A stretch of DNA of 64,000 nucleotides from Uropetala carovei (GCA_036926305.1 JAXCHB010000092.1:9726513-9790512), one strand, 5' to 3'; shown: positions 24,120 through 37,775, numbered from the stretch's first letter. Made by a program: numbers and translations. Notes: generated by a model from the sequence alone, not told the origin.

Positions 24120-27100
24120 ATAAATAAATAAAGCCTATTTTATGGAGACACTGAAATAAAAAATTGAGCTTACTAATTAATCGGCGGAATAATTTCTTTG
24201 AAAACTATCTGAACGAAAACAAATCACCAATTTATGTCAGCATTGTAAACTGGTAACACACCAAAATTACCTAAATATTATCTTTCAAGTGCTTGAATTT
24301 GCTTGAAAATGTAAATTTCAGTGAAGAATTTATCGAAGAAAAACTGATTTGAAATATTTTCTGAATAAAGTTGGCTTTGCGTAATAATACAGACGCTATA
24401 ATAAAGTGAGGATTACAAAGCAATTATCACAAAATAGTACTACTTTTATCCTAAAAAAATCAAAATAAAATATTAGACTTCCTTACATCTAAATCAAACT
24501 TCAATGAATACTGCAGGTTATAACCATGAAACTCGGTCGTTTTGTAAACAAAAAAGTACCGATTTATTTTGTTTGTTTCTATGGAACGAAATGTTAACAA
24601 AATTGTTAAATCAATCACAAAGGAAATAAGTAATATTAGATTATACTTTATAACAATTGTTATAGATATAAACTTTTACCGTATTAAAGACGAATTATTA
24701 TCGACATTCGCTTATTTATGACGTAGTTCTGCGTAGTAATAATCATAAGTGTCTGTTAATTTATTTTAGAAGTACGGCTTGTGAATTTACGTATTTTTGC
24801 TCAAATACCACCGAAAATCTTTTAGCGTGGATAATTTAAGTAACGAAATACGATTCTTAAAAGCGAGACCATGAATCATTGGATTCAGATGGCGATGTTT
24901 ACTGCTAACCGCAGGAGAAAAATCGACAATGAACTCCAGGCACCACACGGCAAAAAAAGAGTTCGAGTTCGGTTTTCGGTCTGACGATTGTGTATATCGG
25001 GCGTGACGGCGTTAGAAACTTCATACCGTGCACCATTCGAGGTTGACTTTGATGAGAATGCGCAAAACTGTTTTTCACTTCGGTTATATTAATAACAAGC
25101 AAGACGATAATTGTTTTCCGTATAATTCGGCAAAGAAGAATTTAGTTCAGTTTTTAAATCGATATTTATGAGTCGAATAGTCCGTCTCAACGTGTTTACT
25201 CGCCTGATAACTGCCATTTCTCCAAACTTGAAGGACGAGAAATAATTGGCAATCAAACCACGTATCGAATCCGCATGCGGTCGCAAGGTCATCAAACCCG
25301 TATCAGTCTCTTGGAGACGATTCCGGGTTCAAAGTGAACATGGAAACGAATGTGGCAGTCGCGAACTCGGCCACATTTATCACATTTGAAAGACGAATTA
25401 TCGCACACCAGTTGCATCTTTGATCAAAACAAAGCTTCGTTTGACTTCATACCCATTTTACTTTTTTTGGAGCTCGGTTCGGCTGATCCCAATCTTCCTT
25501 CAAACGACAATCGTTAAGGAGGTCGCTCTCCAATTGCTCCAACGCCATTTCGACTAGTTACCGCAAATGTAGCCTACTTCCCTCTCCAAAAAAAGCCGAT
25601 AATTAATTAACTCGCCAACTTCCGCGTTAGAATCATAATTACTCGTGCAAACCGCGCGCCACCAAACTCACGAGGGACGGATTTTCTTTATCAATTATCG
25701 CCGAATGACGTTTGCAGAAAACTTATCAAATCGAACGGACGGCGATATTTTTCCCTGAAGTGACCGTCGACGGAGATTATACGAAACGTTCGGTTTATCT
25801 TTCTATTCCATCTCGTAAAAGAGTCGTTCTCCGTATCGCCAAACGGATTTCTCCTTTCGTTAAAGACCCTCCAGAGAAACAGGGCATTCTCGAAGCCTCG
25901 GCCATTCGTCGGGCACGATCTGGGTCCGACGTTCTCCAGAAGCTGGAAAACGAATCTGATTTCTGACAATAAATCAATCGATCGTCGACCTCCGTTATCC
26001 CTTTCTCTTCTGCGGTTACCCCGCCGCAATCTCTCTCTCTCCTTTATTGGCATTCCTAGAAAAGCCCAAATCCAGCAGAAGGGCGCGTGTTTACGCTCGC
26101 TTCGCTCTCCGGTGCCGTCCCACCGTCTGCAAAGCACAAGAACGAACCCTTCCCTGCGATTCCTTCTCCGGATTCATTCTTATCACGTTCCGAATCATCT
26201 ATCTCTCTTTCTATTCTCTACTGCGTCGCTGCACTTTTCTCTGGGTTTCCGTTCTGTTTCAATTGATACATCGTGCGAGAATGGTCATTTGTCTGCAGCT
26301 TCTGCAATGTGCTGCCTCCTTATAACTAAATGAAATAATATCTGCTGGCGTAAATATCGAACCGTTTCGTTCCAACCATAAAGATAAGATCGATAATTCT
26401 CTTTTGTGTTCATTTTACAACTAATCCTATAAAAAACTCTACCAAAGATAAAGTTACAGCACCTTTCATGGTGAAGGTAGTATTCGGCCAGCAAATTGCG
26501 CGGAATTTCAATTTAATAACACACATTTTAAAATATATATTTTCGAATCAAATATTTATAAGCTTATATAAATCACGACTCATGGTAAACGTTCATAAAC
26601 CACTGTAAATGATACATAAAACCTGTCACAAGACAACGAAAGACCCGATTTGGACAAAAAAGGAGGAATTCTCGACCGTCAGGACAAAAGAAGAAATAAG
26701 GGCCACGAATCACGAAACGAGTCCATCTCATCCCCTTGAGAGGGAGAGAAGATGAGTAGGGGTTGAAAGGGAGGGGAACTGGGGAGCCATCTATGAGGGG
26801 AAAATAAAAGAGAGAAATTTACATTTTCAGGGCAGTGCATATTCCGAAGACGTTTACGTGTTATTCAGATGATAGAATCGATAAGATTGGAGAGGAAGGC
26901 GATTATATAAACAAATAAAATCTACACTATTCGGCGAAGACGAAGTTGAAAACTTTTTCACCGAATTCTCAGACAAAAATATTTGAAGTAAAGGAAAAAA
27001 TATACATAAAGACTATAATGGCATAGAAGAAAGAAAATGCGAAGTTGAAAATTCAAATCGAAATAACTATTTCAAAGAGGAATAAATTTATAAAATTACA

Positions 27101-27160
27101 TAAGAGTAAATAAGAAAAATTGTTTTAAGCCTACGGCGTAGTCGTTACCACATTTCCTCC
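24120..27160. other. gene-less stretch, AT-rich then mixed
   Basis: Positions 24120-25300 are AT-rich. 25300-26340 is more balanced in base composition and holds overlapping open frames on both strands (148 codons minus at 25691-26137, 84 codons plus at 25712-25966) with no recognised domain. If a host exon lies in this stretch I cannot tell which frame it uses. 26340-27160 is AT-rich again. Confidence 0.4.
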
Positions 27161-27164
27161 GGAC

Positions 27165-27168
27165 GGTA

Positions 27169-27208
<40 letters not shown>

Positions 27209-27845
27209 AGGGAAAGAGAGAGAGAAAGGCGTGAAATAGACGAAGAGGGAGAAAAGGGATAGGACGGGCGAGAGAAAGAAGGGAGCTAAAGAGGCGGATT
27301 ATGATGAAGTAGGAGGAAGAAAGGCGAAGTCGGGGGCCGCGGCCAGCAGCGGAGAGTGGTGGGTCGAGCGTGGGTGGGAGGGGAAGAGAGGGGAGTGAAA
27401 GAGAGGGGAGTGAAAGAGAGGGGAGGGGAAAAGAGGGGAGGGGAAGGGCACGAGGTCGAGAGCGTGGGATTCCTGGAGCCAGGTCACGTTCGGCGCCTTA
27501 GGCGGCACCACGTGTTGCCAGAATCCTCCGAAAAAAACCTCGCACCCCAGTCGCCACTCCCACCACCTTCGCCCCGCCCTTAACCATTCCCATTACTTCC
27601 CCCACTCCACCCCACGCGGCCTTTGCTATCATATCGAGACCAGCCTCGCCAACTAATACCATGGCCACATCCCTCCGCGTCGCCACCCACCTCCTTCCAC
27701 GCCCCCAACCCACCCGCAGCCTCTCAGTCTGGACCGCTTCGCATGATTCTCACTCCCACGCCAAATATTTCATCGCCAGTGATCCCTCTGGCCCAATAAC
27801 CCCTCCTCCTCCACTCTCTCTCTCGCTCGCTGCCCTCCAATAACC
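27165..27845. repeat. G/A block then C/T block
   Basis: (GA)n at about 27173-27202 begins a purine-rich block to about 27445. It includes a 15 bp tandem unit (GAGAGGGGAGTGAAA, about three copies near 27390-27430). After a short mixed spacer, a C/T-rich block runs from about 27530 to 27845. Confidence 0.75.
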
Positions 27846-27849
27846 CTAC

Positions 27850-28840
27850 GCCACGCATCGAGGCGTACTTGAGAGGGATGCGTTAGGGTGCCTTTGCTTT
27901 CCTCGCTCTTAAGGATTAGTCATAGGGGTGTTGGGGATGGGGGGTGCGAGCGAGGGATGTAGAGGGTGCGGCGCGCAGATCAAAAGCTCTGGCCCTGGGA
28001 TATTTTTTTTGGCGGAAGTAAATGAACGGAAAGGCGCACCGTCGCTCCACGGGGCGAAAGTTTCACCGTGTTCCCGTTTGTATTTAACCCTCCCTCTTTG
28101 ATTGAAGTCATCTCCATCCCTCTCTCCGAAAAAGAGTATCTCGGCCTTAATGCGCAGATTGATTATTTTTATCACCTAAAGGTTCCTTTGGAGCGGTCAA
28201 ATTTGTAAAATGTTATCCTGATCTTCAAGGGGAGGCAAAAAATCGCGATTTTCCTGATGAAACACATTCGATCGTTATTAAGCTTATGATTAAATGAAAT
28301 TGATAGCCCCTTAGGCGATTGTGTTAAAAATTTGTGCGATAAATCTTTTCTTTTAAAAGTGCCTAAGTACAAGTAATGCTATCAATTCCCGTTCCACTTA
28401 TAACAAAATAATTGCTTCCCGTTGTAAGGAAAGAAAAGTTTTACTATGGATATTAAAAACTTAATAAAAAAATTATTTTTGTTTTCTGTAAGAGAGAATA
28501 AAATTTGTTAAATGCTAACGACAACGAATGTAAACTACAGCGTGAACAAACATGGCCCGGGTGCAAATAAGGGCGGCGCAACGAAGAATTTTAAAGGCAA
28601 ATGAGTGAATATATGCGCAATTCTGAAGTCCAATCAAACGAGTTTGGTGAAATTTACACCTCTGGCCTGTTATTTCAGAGGTTGGTGGAATTACGTATCG
28701 TAGTAACGTAGTTATCAGCGGTGCACGCGTGCGTCTATCGCCAGAAGAACGCTTTCAATATACTTTCGTCCAAGTAACGAGGCACCATGTGACGCGAAAG
28801 ATATATTCTTAAAGGTGGGAAAATTTGTTTTTTTTCCTTC
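27850..28840. other. gene-less stretch
   Basis: Mixed, then AT-rich sequence. No feature recognised. Confidence 0.5.
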
Positions 28841-28844
28841 CGAG

Positions 28845-29660
28845 AGTCGAGCCGAGGGAGTGGAGGGAGGGAGGGCTGAGGGGAAGGGGACGCGTGGGGG
28901 AATCCGTGACGTCAGATTTGTAAGATGGGATGTGCGTGGCGATAGGAGATAGAGGTGGAAGGGAGAAAGAGATAGAGGGGAGGAGGAGGAGGCTCTTTCC
29001 GGGTTAGGAGGCGTCGGAGAAAGGGGAGGAGCTTTTATTAAAGAGTCTTCTCTCTTTAAAGAGGAAGAGGTGACACCAGAAGAGACAACGGGTGCGGAGA
29101 AAGAAAAAAGAGAGAAAGTATACGGGTAGATAAAGAGATGCAAAGAAGGATGATGAAAGGGAGGGGGTTAGAGGGGAGAAAGAGGGGAGGGGGGAGAAAG
29201 AGGGTTCTGGAACATATAGAGAGAGGATCTGAGACTGACTTTTTGTCGTCTGCAAAAGAGAGAGGTATTTGGGAGGAGTTATAATTCATGGGCGGAAGAC
29301 CGGGACGAAAAAAAAGAGAGGGAACCGCACACTAAAAAAAAAAAACGAGGAAAACCCTCCGCCCTCATTTTTTTGCATATATTTCCGACGGAGAGTATGA
29401 AAAGATAAAAATTTAAATCCGGAGAAAGGATAATGTGTGTTGACGACAAAAGGGATCGCTAAAGAGGAGAAAGAGGGAGACGACGGGGGAGAGGTAGGCG
29501 GAAGGGGTGTTAGAGGGAGATTCCTACCTCTTAAAGAGGGTCTCCGAAAAATAATTCCTCCGGCGGGATGGAGGAGGAGGAGGGGAGAGGGGAGGAAAGG
29601 ATCGGTGTACGAGGACGATGATGTTGATGATGAAAGGAGGAAACGGTGCATGTGATAAGC
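28845..29660. repeat. G/A-rich blocks
   Basis: Purine-rich low-complexity DNA at about 28845-29250 and about 29455-29640, with A-rich runs near 29335. Minus-strand frames through it are Ser/Leu/Pro-rich artefacts of base bias. Confidence 0.7.
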
Positions 29661-29664
29661 AGTT

Positions 29665-31375
29665 ACAGGGGAAACAAAGCGCCCAGGAGAAGAGGCTTTT
29701 ACACGGAGTGGAATATCAGCGTGCATTTTATGACTCAACGGCAGCGAGCTCAAAACAAGAACGTTCATTGTTGTCGCAAAACCGCTAAACAAGAAGAATA
29801 AACGTTATTGTTTTGACAGCGGCAGTTTTGAAGGGGGTGCGCCACGCACCTCGGATGGCGCTTCTCTTGTTAGATGCGAAACTTCCGTGTCATTTACTTT
29901 ATTCACAGTAATCACCTCTCTCGCGCCCATTTCTAAAAGCAAAGCCTCTTGCAAGGAACCATTTGGAAAAATGTTTACGCAGTATTTAGAGCGGTTGCTT
30001 CGTAGGGGCGGTCTTGAATTGAAACACAAAAGATTTTCATAGCAACGTAAAGAATTCCACCGCTAGCAACGCTCTTTAACACAAACAAAAATCTCATGAG
30101 ATACGAAATGGCTTTTAATGGTCGTCCATAGAAAGAGAGAGAGAGGGGGAGGGGGAGGGGGGGGGAATGTAGCTTTGAAAAACGGTGGGAGAGTCGAAGA
30201 CTCAGTATTCGAATGTTTTGATGCGGGCCGTCGGGAGAATCAGCGGAAGAAGATGGGCTGCCTTCCCATCGCCCATTATGGGGTCGGAATACGATTCGGA
30301 TCTGGAGCGAGGGCGTGGAAATGCAATATTCAGAGTCAAAGGAACAGAAAAAATCCACGAAGGAAAGAAAGATTCAACATTTCAATCCCGTGGGACATAA
30401 TAGTAATGTAGGTGAAACTCGGAGATTATAATAGATCTTATACCTATTATGATTAAAATTTATATTATGCAATTTTTACTCTTTCATATACACTTGTGAT
30501 TGTGTGTATGAATGGAAGTGTAATAATTTCTATTAGCACATTCTGATGACATTATATGTTTGGTATGGGACAGATTAATTATTCCAAATTAACATTTTGG
30601 GCCTTTACGTTGTGCAAAATAAAAATCATTTGAATAAACAAATAAACAATCATTTGAATACAAAAAAGAACATGGACGTATTAAAATCCACCCTCGCGTT
30701 ATCGTGATTAGATAACCTTCGTTCAAGTTCGGTAAATCCATTGCGTTTTACTTTAAAGGTCTTGGTATGAATTATTCTTCCGAATGCATAACCCGTAAAA
30801 GGCAACGAAGGTCAAAAGTTACAATATATGTTTGTCATTCGCTGTTTTCAATTTTCCCACTCGAGTTTTCTACCAGGAATCCCGTATAAGTTGTAGCAAA
30901 CATCTAACATCGGCGCGACTCCATAATAGGAGTTCAAAACCTCACAAATGTAAACATAGTTGCAAAGGAGATTGCGCTACCTGTCACCTGCGTCATTTCT
31001 GTAAATATTATAAACATTTAAAAATTAAGATTATACGCTCCAAATGCTTTCGATTTCCTAAACGTTTGAGGCAGAAGCATACTAACAACAACCGACAACT
31101 CTATGAAACAAGCTCCAGATTACCTTATTTTTATTATACCGATCTGAACGGCAGGAAATGAATTTCCAAATAAAACGTAAGAAGATATTAACTTAAAAAT
31201 AAAACTGTCTGGAAGCATGGATTTCCTGTCCTCAAATGAGTCAATGTCTACATAGATCGGCGACACCGAAGAAGATACTGAAACGAAAGCCTATCGAGCA
31301 AACGAAAACACTACTACGAGGGATCATCGTGGTATGATCACTCCAAATAAATAAAACAGCCACGCGGAAACCCCT
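29665..31375. other. mixed stretch with a short G-rich run
   Basis: A GGGGGA run occurs at about 30140-30170. The 109-codon plus frame at 30832-31161 has a Cys/His cluster (CKHSCKGDCATCHLRHFC) without a recognised zinc-binding spacing or domain. No other feature seen. Confidence 0.45.
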
Positions 31376-31399
31376 TTAGGAGAGATCCCAATGGCAACA

Positions 31400-33330
31400 G
31401 CTCTTAACGGCCACGCAACTGGCATGTTCCCCGACATCGCCGAACGGTAAAAGCAGATAGATATGGGGCGGAAAAGAGAGGACAAGAAAGCAAGAGGGTC
31501 CGTCTCGACCTCTGACCTTTCGTAGCAGTTCCTCGAGGGACTCCATGCTGGCAGAGGCGGTCCCCGCCGGGTCGTTGCTGCCCATCAGACTCGGCTGCCG
31601 TACCATGTGCACCCGAAGATCACCCTCGGACGCAACCTCTCGTCCCCACCCTCCGAAGCACCACGGATCTTCTACGGCACCAAAGAGGGACACCCTTTTC
31701 TTTTAACCACTTGGCGACACGCACGTGGAGATTTGGACCACTTCGCGACGACGAGAAGGGCGCCTCGCCGCCCGCTGTCGCCCTGATCTACGATTCCCAA
31801 CAGAAATCGCACTCGCAACAAAATCCTTTCGCACAGATGCACCGGGATCGACGCCCGCGGTCGCCACTAACCCGCTCCCCACATCTTCGAACTATTCCTC
31901 TTCTTCCACCGCGATGTTGGCCGCGGAAGGAACCGCGGGCCGCGGATAGTGCGCCTCCCTAGGGACTCGCCCTTTCAAGCTGCAGGGAAGACTACCATTT
32001 GACCGAGAGGTCTCTCGGTCAAAGGTTTTGAGACGAATGTTAAGCCTCCGATCCGAAAAATACCTTTCCCTCCACCGTATTTAGATACCAGGAAGACAGC
32101 AAAGTTCAGAAGGTTTGGGAGGAGGGAATATCCCCGCCTTAAGAGGAATGCCTCCCTTTTCTCTGAAGAGCGATCAAGGAAAAGGAAGGAACGTTCTCTC
32201 CCACGTGGACAGCCACAGGCGACGAACGAGAAGCCTCCCGTCGAGATATAGGGATCGCCGGCGGCAGGTGCGCCCGCCCGCCTTCCTACGCCTCCAGAGA
32301 GAGATCGCACGGAGATACGGACTCGCTCACGTCGACTCGCGGAGTCGGAGAGGGACAGCGAAACTCCCGCCAGAGAACGACCGCAACACCGGGTGTCTAA
32401 CGCCGATCTGACGGCGGTTCCGTTTCGCCGTCGGGATCTCGCATCAACCTCCCTCACCTCCCCCTCTCTCCTCGCGACCCTAACCTCTTCCCCTCCTTTC
32501 CCTTCGCCCTCCCTCTCCGCCAAACCTGCCTTCGCCTGCGGTGTCCCCCACCCCTTTCCTCCCTGCGGGGCCAGCTGCTGCGCCACGCACAGACGCACGG
32601 CTCACGCAGGAGGGGAGAGTACGTAACGGGCGAGGGGGCGGGGGAAGCGTGCTCGGAGGGGGAGGAGAGAGAAGGGGTTACGAAGAGACACGCACGCACG
32701 CATTCGCACTCAAAATTAAACCCCGCGCGCCGGCGCGCCTCGCGATCGATAAACCGGACCCCTCTCCCTCTTTCCTCCTCCTCCTCCCTCCCTCTCTCCT
32801 CCCCTCCCTCCGTCCGAGCGCCGGCAACGAAGGAGGCGAGCACTTGGCCGTCCACTCTCCACCGGCCCCTCGGAGCGGACGGACCCGCGCGTGCTCTCGC
32901 GAAAGGGTTTGCAAGCACGAAAGTCGAATGGCTTTAGGGTTTTCTTTCCCTCCGGGGTTTGCCCCTATGATTTGCCTACGAAGGCCGCGGGGCGAAGAGG
33001 GAGGCATAGAAAGAGAGGGGAGAGCGTGCGCCCTGTCCGTGGCAGATGACTGAAGGCATCGGAGTTGCAAATCGAGAGGGAAGGGGAGAGGGCAGACGAT
33101 CGACGAAGAGTTTTCCCGAAAGGGTTGTCGCGACCAGGGCGGCCACATGCCACGTGTTTATGAGATCGTATCCCGGGTTTCATTTTTTTTCGTAATCCTG
33201 CACGAGTACGCTAAACACCAGTGTGCGAGGGGAGACATGCACGAAACCGGTTGCGTGCTGCGCGTTTACTTCCTTTTCAATTCGTTGCGAAGGCGCGCTA
33301 CGGATGAGAGCTTCCGAATTTCTTCGTGAG
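31400..33330. promoter_or_regulatory. GC- and CpG-rich region, possible promoter or 5' UTR
   Basis: This is the longest GC-rich, CpG-dense segment in an otherwise AT-rich window (many CGCG, GCCGCGG and CGGCG words). It includes C/T-rich runs at about 32445-32570 and 32755-32820. A possible first coding exon lies at its left edge reading leftward. Together these suggest a host gene promoter and 5' UTR transcribed on the minus strand. No clear TATA box or initiator was identified, and open frames inside it are low in complexity. Confidence 0.4.
31517..31606 (-). CDS. possible first coding exon of an unrecognised gene
   Basis: An ATG at 31606 in a fair start context (GTGCACATGG) opens a 30-codon frame. 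It ends exactly at a codon boundary before a GT at 31516-31515 (AAAG|GTCAGA). The peptide begins MVRQPSLMGS and ends SMESLEELLRK, a balanced, protein-like composition unlike the simple-repeat frames elsewhere. The CpG-rich region lies upstream on the same strand. The donor is weak because position +3 is C, and no downstream exon was found. Without the splice, the frame continues to a stop at 31376. The gene family is not recognised. This is an inference from composition and context only. Confidence 0.3.
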
Positions 33331-33334
33331 GATG

Positions 33335-35630
33335 ATTCCCTTCGAGGGTCGATTGAATTGTATGATAATGTTTAGAATTTCTACATAAACCCTGCAACAC
33401 ATAAAAGTTTATGCTTGCGACTAGCTAATAAAACTTATAGTAAATGTATGCACCTTGACTAAAATTTTACTAGGAATATTATAATATAATGTACACATAA
33501 TATGTAAATATTTACATAATTGTTCAAGATGATTTTGCAAAGTTCAGCATAATTTAGTTGGTTCGACAGATTTGTTTCCAAGTTTCCTTTTAGCTTACAA
33601 TAAGGTAATATTTGGCCATTTATACACTGATATAGAACGGTTTCTGAGAGGAAAACAACTTAAAAACAAGACAAAAATTTAAGATTCCAACTATCACAAA
33701 CAAAAGCATGAAATATTCTCGGCTAATGTACAAAATCAATGCTTATCATCACACATGAGATTGATATGTATTTAATAAGATTTTTTGGTGAAATCTCTTT
33801 AGATTTCATCAAAACATCTCTTAAACCGTTCGCTCCGGTTCGTTTGCAATAAGGAAAGAAGAAAAGCACCTTAGCACTGGCAGAGAAACATAAGACGGAC
33901 TGGGAACATGAAGCCAGGATAGATAAAAGGGGAGAATTCCGTGCCTACCTCGGATCATTTGTATGCTAATGCTTCGAAGTCGTCCCCTTGGAAGCAGCGG
34001 AAAAGAGAATGGAAATATCGTCATGACGACAGAGTGATTCGTGGCGAGGGAGTGTAAAAAAACAGACGTCTCGAACACGGATAATATTCGGGGGGGAGAT
34101 AATCTGCGGTCCACGGTGTACGTCATGGTTATTAATTCCCTGGGACACGGAGGACTGCATAGCCGCTCGCATGATCTAATAACTCTTCGCAATAATTTCA
34201 GGGATTACCGCTTTAATCCTTGATTATACAAACGACCCTTGCGTTGCAAGGTGCGTTATCCTCGCGGCCCATTTCTAACCACCATTTATATTCGAACGGG
34301 GACACGTCTAGATTTGAAGTCGTCCACTTCCGGTTGGCGTTTCAGTTAGCGCACGATAAAACATTGCCCTCCCGCCTCTACCGCTATTGTAAGAAATTCC
34401 TTAAATGACGTCGACATGTTCCTGCTTTTTTTTTTTTTAGAGAAATCGTTATTTCTCACACCGTTTATATAGCAAGCGAGGATGGATCTTAGGCTCTCGG
34501 ATGAGGCGTGATTTATCAAGTTTAGCGTAAAATTCTTCATCGTTAAATCATTTTTTTCTCGGGATTCCATGCTCCCCAAACAAAATCAATATTTGCATAT
34601 AAGGGTACAAAACTTAAGATGCAAAAACCTAAGATGCATAAACGCCAAGAGGCAATCGCGTAAAGGGAGCCATCCAGTTAAGAAATCTATAAGTAAAAAT
34701 CTCAGAGATCGGGAGCTTCAGTGATTTAAAATGGCGACCGTCTCAAAATGAAATTTACTACGAGCACTATGGGACGAAAAACGATAGGAGTAAAAAAGGT
34801 GGCGGCGCGGGGGCGGAGATGACGTAGGCGAGATTTGAAAGCCTTCGCCTCGGACTGGATTTCCCAAAGTGAAGGGGTGGTGGGGGCTGTTCCGGTGGCG
34901 GTGGGTGGGGACGGGGGAGTCCCCTCCTCCTCCTTAATCGCACGAGTTCCTCGCGGTCCTTAAAACTCCCTTAACTGCAATGCAGATATCAAAACAAATA
35001 TTAAAAAACGCCAAGATGGGTCGTGGTCACACCGGCTGGCAAAAAAAACCGAATTCGAGAAAAGTATAGCGGGGATCGGACAGGGGGAGATTAACCAAAT
35101 AAATACTCTAGGTCGATGATGCAAGGAAAGGATCTTTAGTGGAGGGGCGAATCGAAGGGGGACAGATGGGGCCGGGAGACTTTCAAGCGGGATATATATG
35201 GACCAAATTACGTCTATCGCGTTAATATGCGTTCCGCTTACCTCGAAAATAATGTAACGCCGAAGCGCATCGGCTGCGCTTGAAAATGCTCCGTAACGAC
35301 GAAGAGTTTTAGGAAAGCACGTAATTTCCAGCCATTCCTTTGACAGAGTTATGCAGCCTCATATCCTGGAAGTCTTCGGCACCGGGTAGGATATAATTTA
35401 ATCGAGGTATCAAAATTGTCTCAGAATCCTCATTTTTTTACGGGCGCGCGTTATTGGCAACATTTTTGTCATGAAAAAAACTCTAGAAATATTTTTCCGA
35501 TGCTGGGTACTCAAACATCGCATTTCTAAATTGAAACAAAATTGAACTCCTCGAGATTAAATCTAAGCGTCATTTTAAATAGATTTGCTATGTTGTAACC
35601 TAAAAGCAAAGGTGTCTTCATAAATTTTGC
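33335..35630. other. gene-less stretch
   Basis: AT-rich to about 33830, then mixed. Small hairpins occur (for example GAGAAAT/ATTTCTC at about 34440-34457 after a T-run), with a G-rich run at about 34800-34920. No gene or TE recognised. Confidence 0.45.
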
Positions 35631-35639
35631 GAGTAGTGT

Positions 35640-36580
35640 TCTGTGGGGCCTCAAGCATCAACCTTCTAAATGTTCCCATCTTTCTATTACAATGCGTAAA
35701 CGTCTTTAACTACACTTACTCTATTATGAATGTGAATATAAAAAAAAGGTTACCCATCTGAAAGACCTCGGCATCATTACTGATGATAAACTGTCATTTT
35801 GTGATCATCTCGAACATACAGTGTAAAAGTGAATGTCCTTATTGGGCATTATTTACAGGCACACCAGCCTTAATCATGTAATTGTCTTTCGTTCTTTCTT
35901 TTTCGGGTGCATCTTACCTATTGTGACTTACTGTTCACCTATTTGGAGTATGGCCACCAAATCTAATATTGATAAATTGGGGCGCATACCATCTTTCTTT
36001 TTGGCCATAGTGCGTTACCGCTGCCCTCATCTGCGACATTTACCCAAAGTTGATAGGTATAATAAATTCCCTCAAAATTCCAACTTTCTCATCTTGCAGA
36101 ACCATTTGCGATCTTTCTTTCCTTCACAATATAATGAATGGTAATCTACGCTCCTCTTTCTTTTCTTTAAGGATTCCATCAAGATCCACTAGACCATCTG
36201 CACTCTTTCACTTGCATACACCTCCTCTTCCCATAGCTCAACGCTCTGTTTTCTTTCGTCTTCCAAATTCATACAATCTCTTCAGCAGTAAATTTGATCA
36301 CGACATATTTAAAAATAGAACTTAATTTAAGATGTCTGTTCTCTCCTTAAAAGAATCTTTCATTTCCTCCATTTATGATATTTACTGTTTCTTCTTCTTT
36401 TTTCTTCCTCTTTATTTAAATTTTTGTTAATTTAATTTATATGTTCTGTTTGTTTTATATTATTTATCTTATTTATATGTTACCTGTTTGTTTTGTACTT
36501 TATGTTGTTATGATATTCAGTGTAATTGGCCTTTGTGCTGTTTCTGAATTCTTGCTAATAAAATAAAATAATAAATAAAA
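35640..36580 (+). mobile_element. 5'-truncated non-LTR retrotransposon (LINE)
   Basis: The fragment preserves the C-terminal part of a reverse transcriptase ORF, a 3' UTR, and an A-rich tail of AAAATAAA-type repeats at about 36555-36580. Truncation at the 5' end and an A-rich 3' end are the hallmarks of target-primed reverse transcription. The coding homology resembles Jockey/CR1-type elements (HLKDLGI..DDKLSFCDHL motif). The left boundary at about 35640 is where protein similarity fades, not a sequenced target-site duplication. Confidence 0.75.
35655..36325 (+). pseudogene. reverse transcriptase C-terminal remnant of the LINE
   Basis: Read across frames, the segment shows first an SKCSHLSIT-like stretch and then the conserved KDLGI..D.KLSF..H block (about 35760-35815). 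A stop follows, then LLGIIYRHTS...CILPIVTYCSPIWS (35833 onward), the region after the RT palm and thumb in Jockey/CR1-type proteins. The frame is lost again near 36140. A second frame (36050-36325) carries the usual C-terminal end with RLPNSYNLFSSKFDHDIF. At least one stop and one or two frameshifts make it inactive. The endonuclease and RT catalytic motifs are absent because of the truncation. Confidence 0.7.
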
Positions 36581-36584
36581 AAAT

Positions 36585-37775
36585 ATTTAAGAATTTCGAG
36601 AAAATAACAAAACCGATTATCTTTTATCGTGACAATCGAAGATAAAATCACAAAATATACTGCGCTAAGCGAAATAATATTACATATAAATTTAATACTT
36701 TATTATTCACAATATAATAATATATTTTATTTGCAGGCTGCCATGCGTTAATGTAAACAAATTTCGTTCCATTTACGAAGAATTTAATTTCGCAGCAACC
36801 AATTACAGCCAGATAAACACGTGAATCACGACGCCATGTAAAAGTCAAAGGTATTTGCAAAAAAACCTCGAAAAAGAAAATTCGCACCAACATTTCAAGT
36901 GCGATAATAACACGATTTTAATCTCTCACTCTGTTTTCGACAAGACCGTTAACAACATCGGTGGCACACTTGCGAAGCTGCTCCGATCGTGCGGCGGGGA
37001 GGCGAAAATTATCTGGGAAAACCTCGAGAGCACACGGGGATGATTAACACTCCGTGGACTTTATGCACCTAACGAAACGGGAACACCGACTAAAGCACAT
37101 CATTCACGAGGCGCAATGGCGTTGCGGGGGGAAGGATTTAGAGAAAGAGAACGTTAAAGGAACAATATAGACAGCAGCAGGGCTACCACCATCTGGGAGC
37201 GTGTGGCGGCGTTATAAGCCCCCGATCAAGCAGGTCAGAGGGAGTTATTCTCGAAAGACACGCGAGGACGCGAGCTTCGGACGCGGGTCGCTACCAGCGA
37301 GTAACAGGAAGGAAAAGATTGGAGTGAGGGTTCTCATCTCCTTATAAAGGGGTGCGGCATACAAGGAAAGGGTATACGAGATAGGATAGGGAATTTGTTG
37401 CGAGATATAAGGAAATGACTGTCAACATGTTTAAGATAATGGTCAGGTCGACCCAAAATCTCTTATACGAAGCGAGTGCAGACAAAATCTGTGAAAGTAA
37501 AAAAAAATTCCTCGCTCGTAAATGCATTAAAATTCTACCGCATTTCCACGTGTGGCATAATGATGAGAAAATCTCAGGCAATATAAAATCTCCAACTCCA
37601 CGGTCGCTTTGATACTCCGCCATATACACCTCGTAATCCAACTGCTTATTTTCGTTTTAATCCTCATTATTTATCATTTCTGTTTGTATCATTTTCCCAT
37701 ATTTTTCGCTTTCTGTCCTTCTTTTCTACTCGCCTTACGTTTAAATCCATCTTAATTCTTCAATTATATTCCTAT
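36585..37775. other. AT-rich to mixed stretch
   Basis: No gene or TE recognised downstream of the LINE tail. Confidence 0.5.

Noticed and set aside
30832..31161. Cys/His-rich ORF that might be a zinc-binding protein
   Set aside because: Cys spacing (C-x3-C-x3-C-x2-C-x5-C) does not match a known finger, and the rest of the frame looks random.
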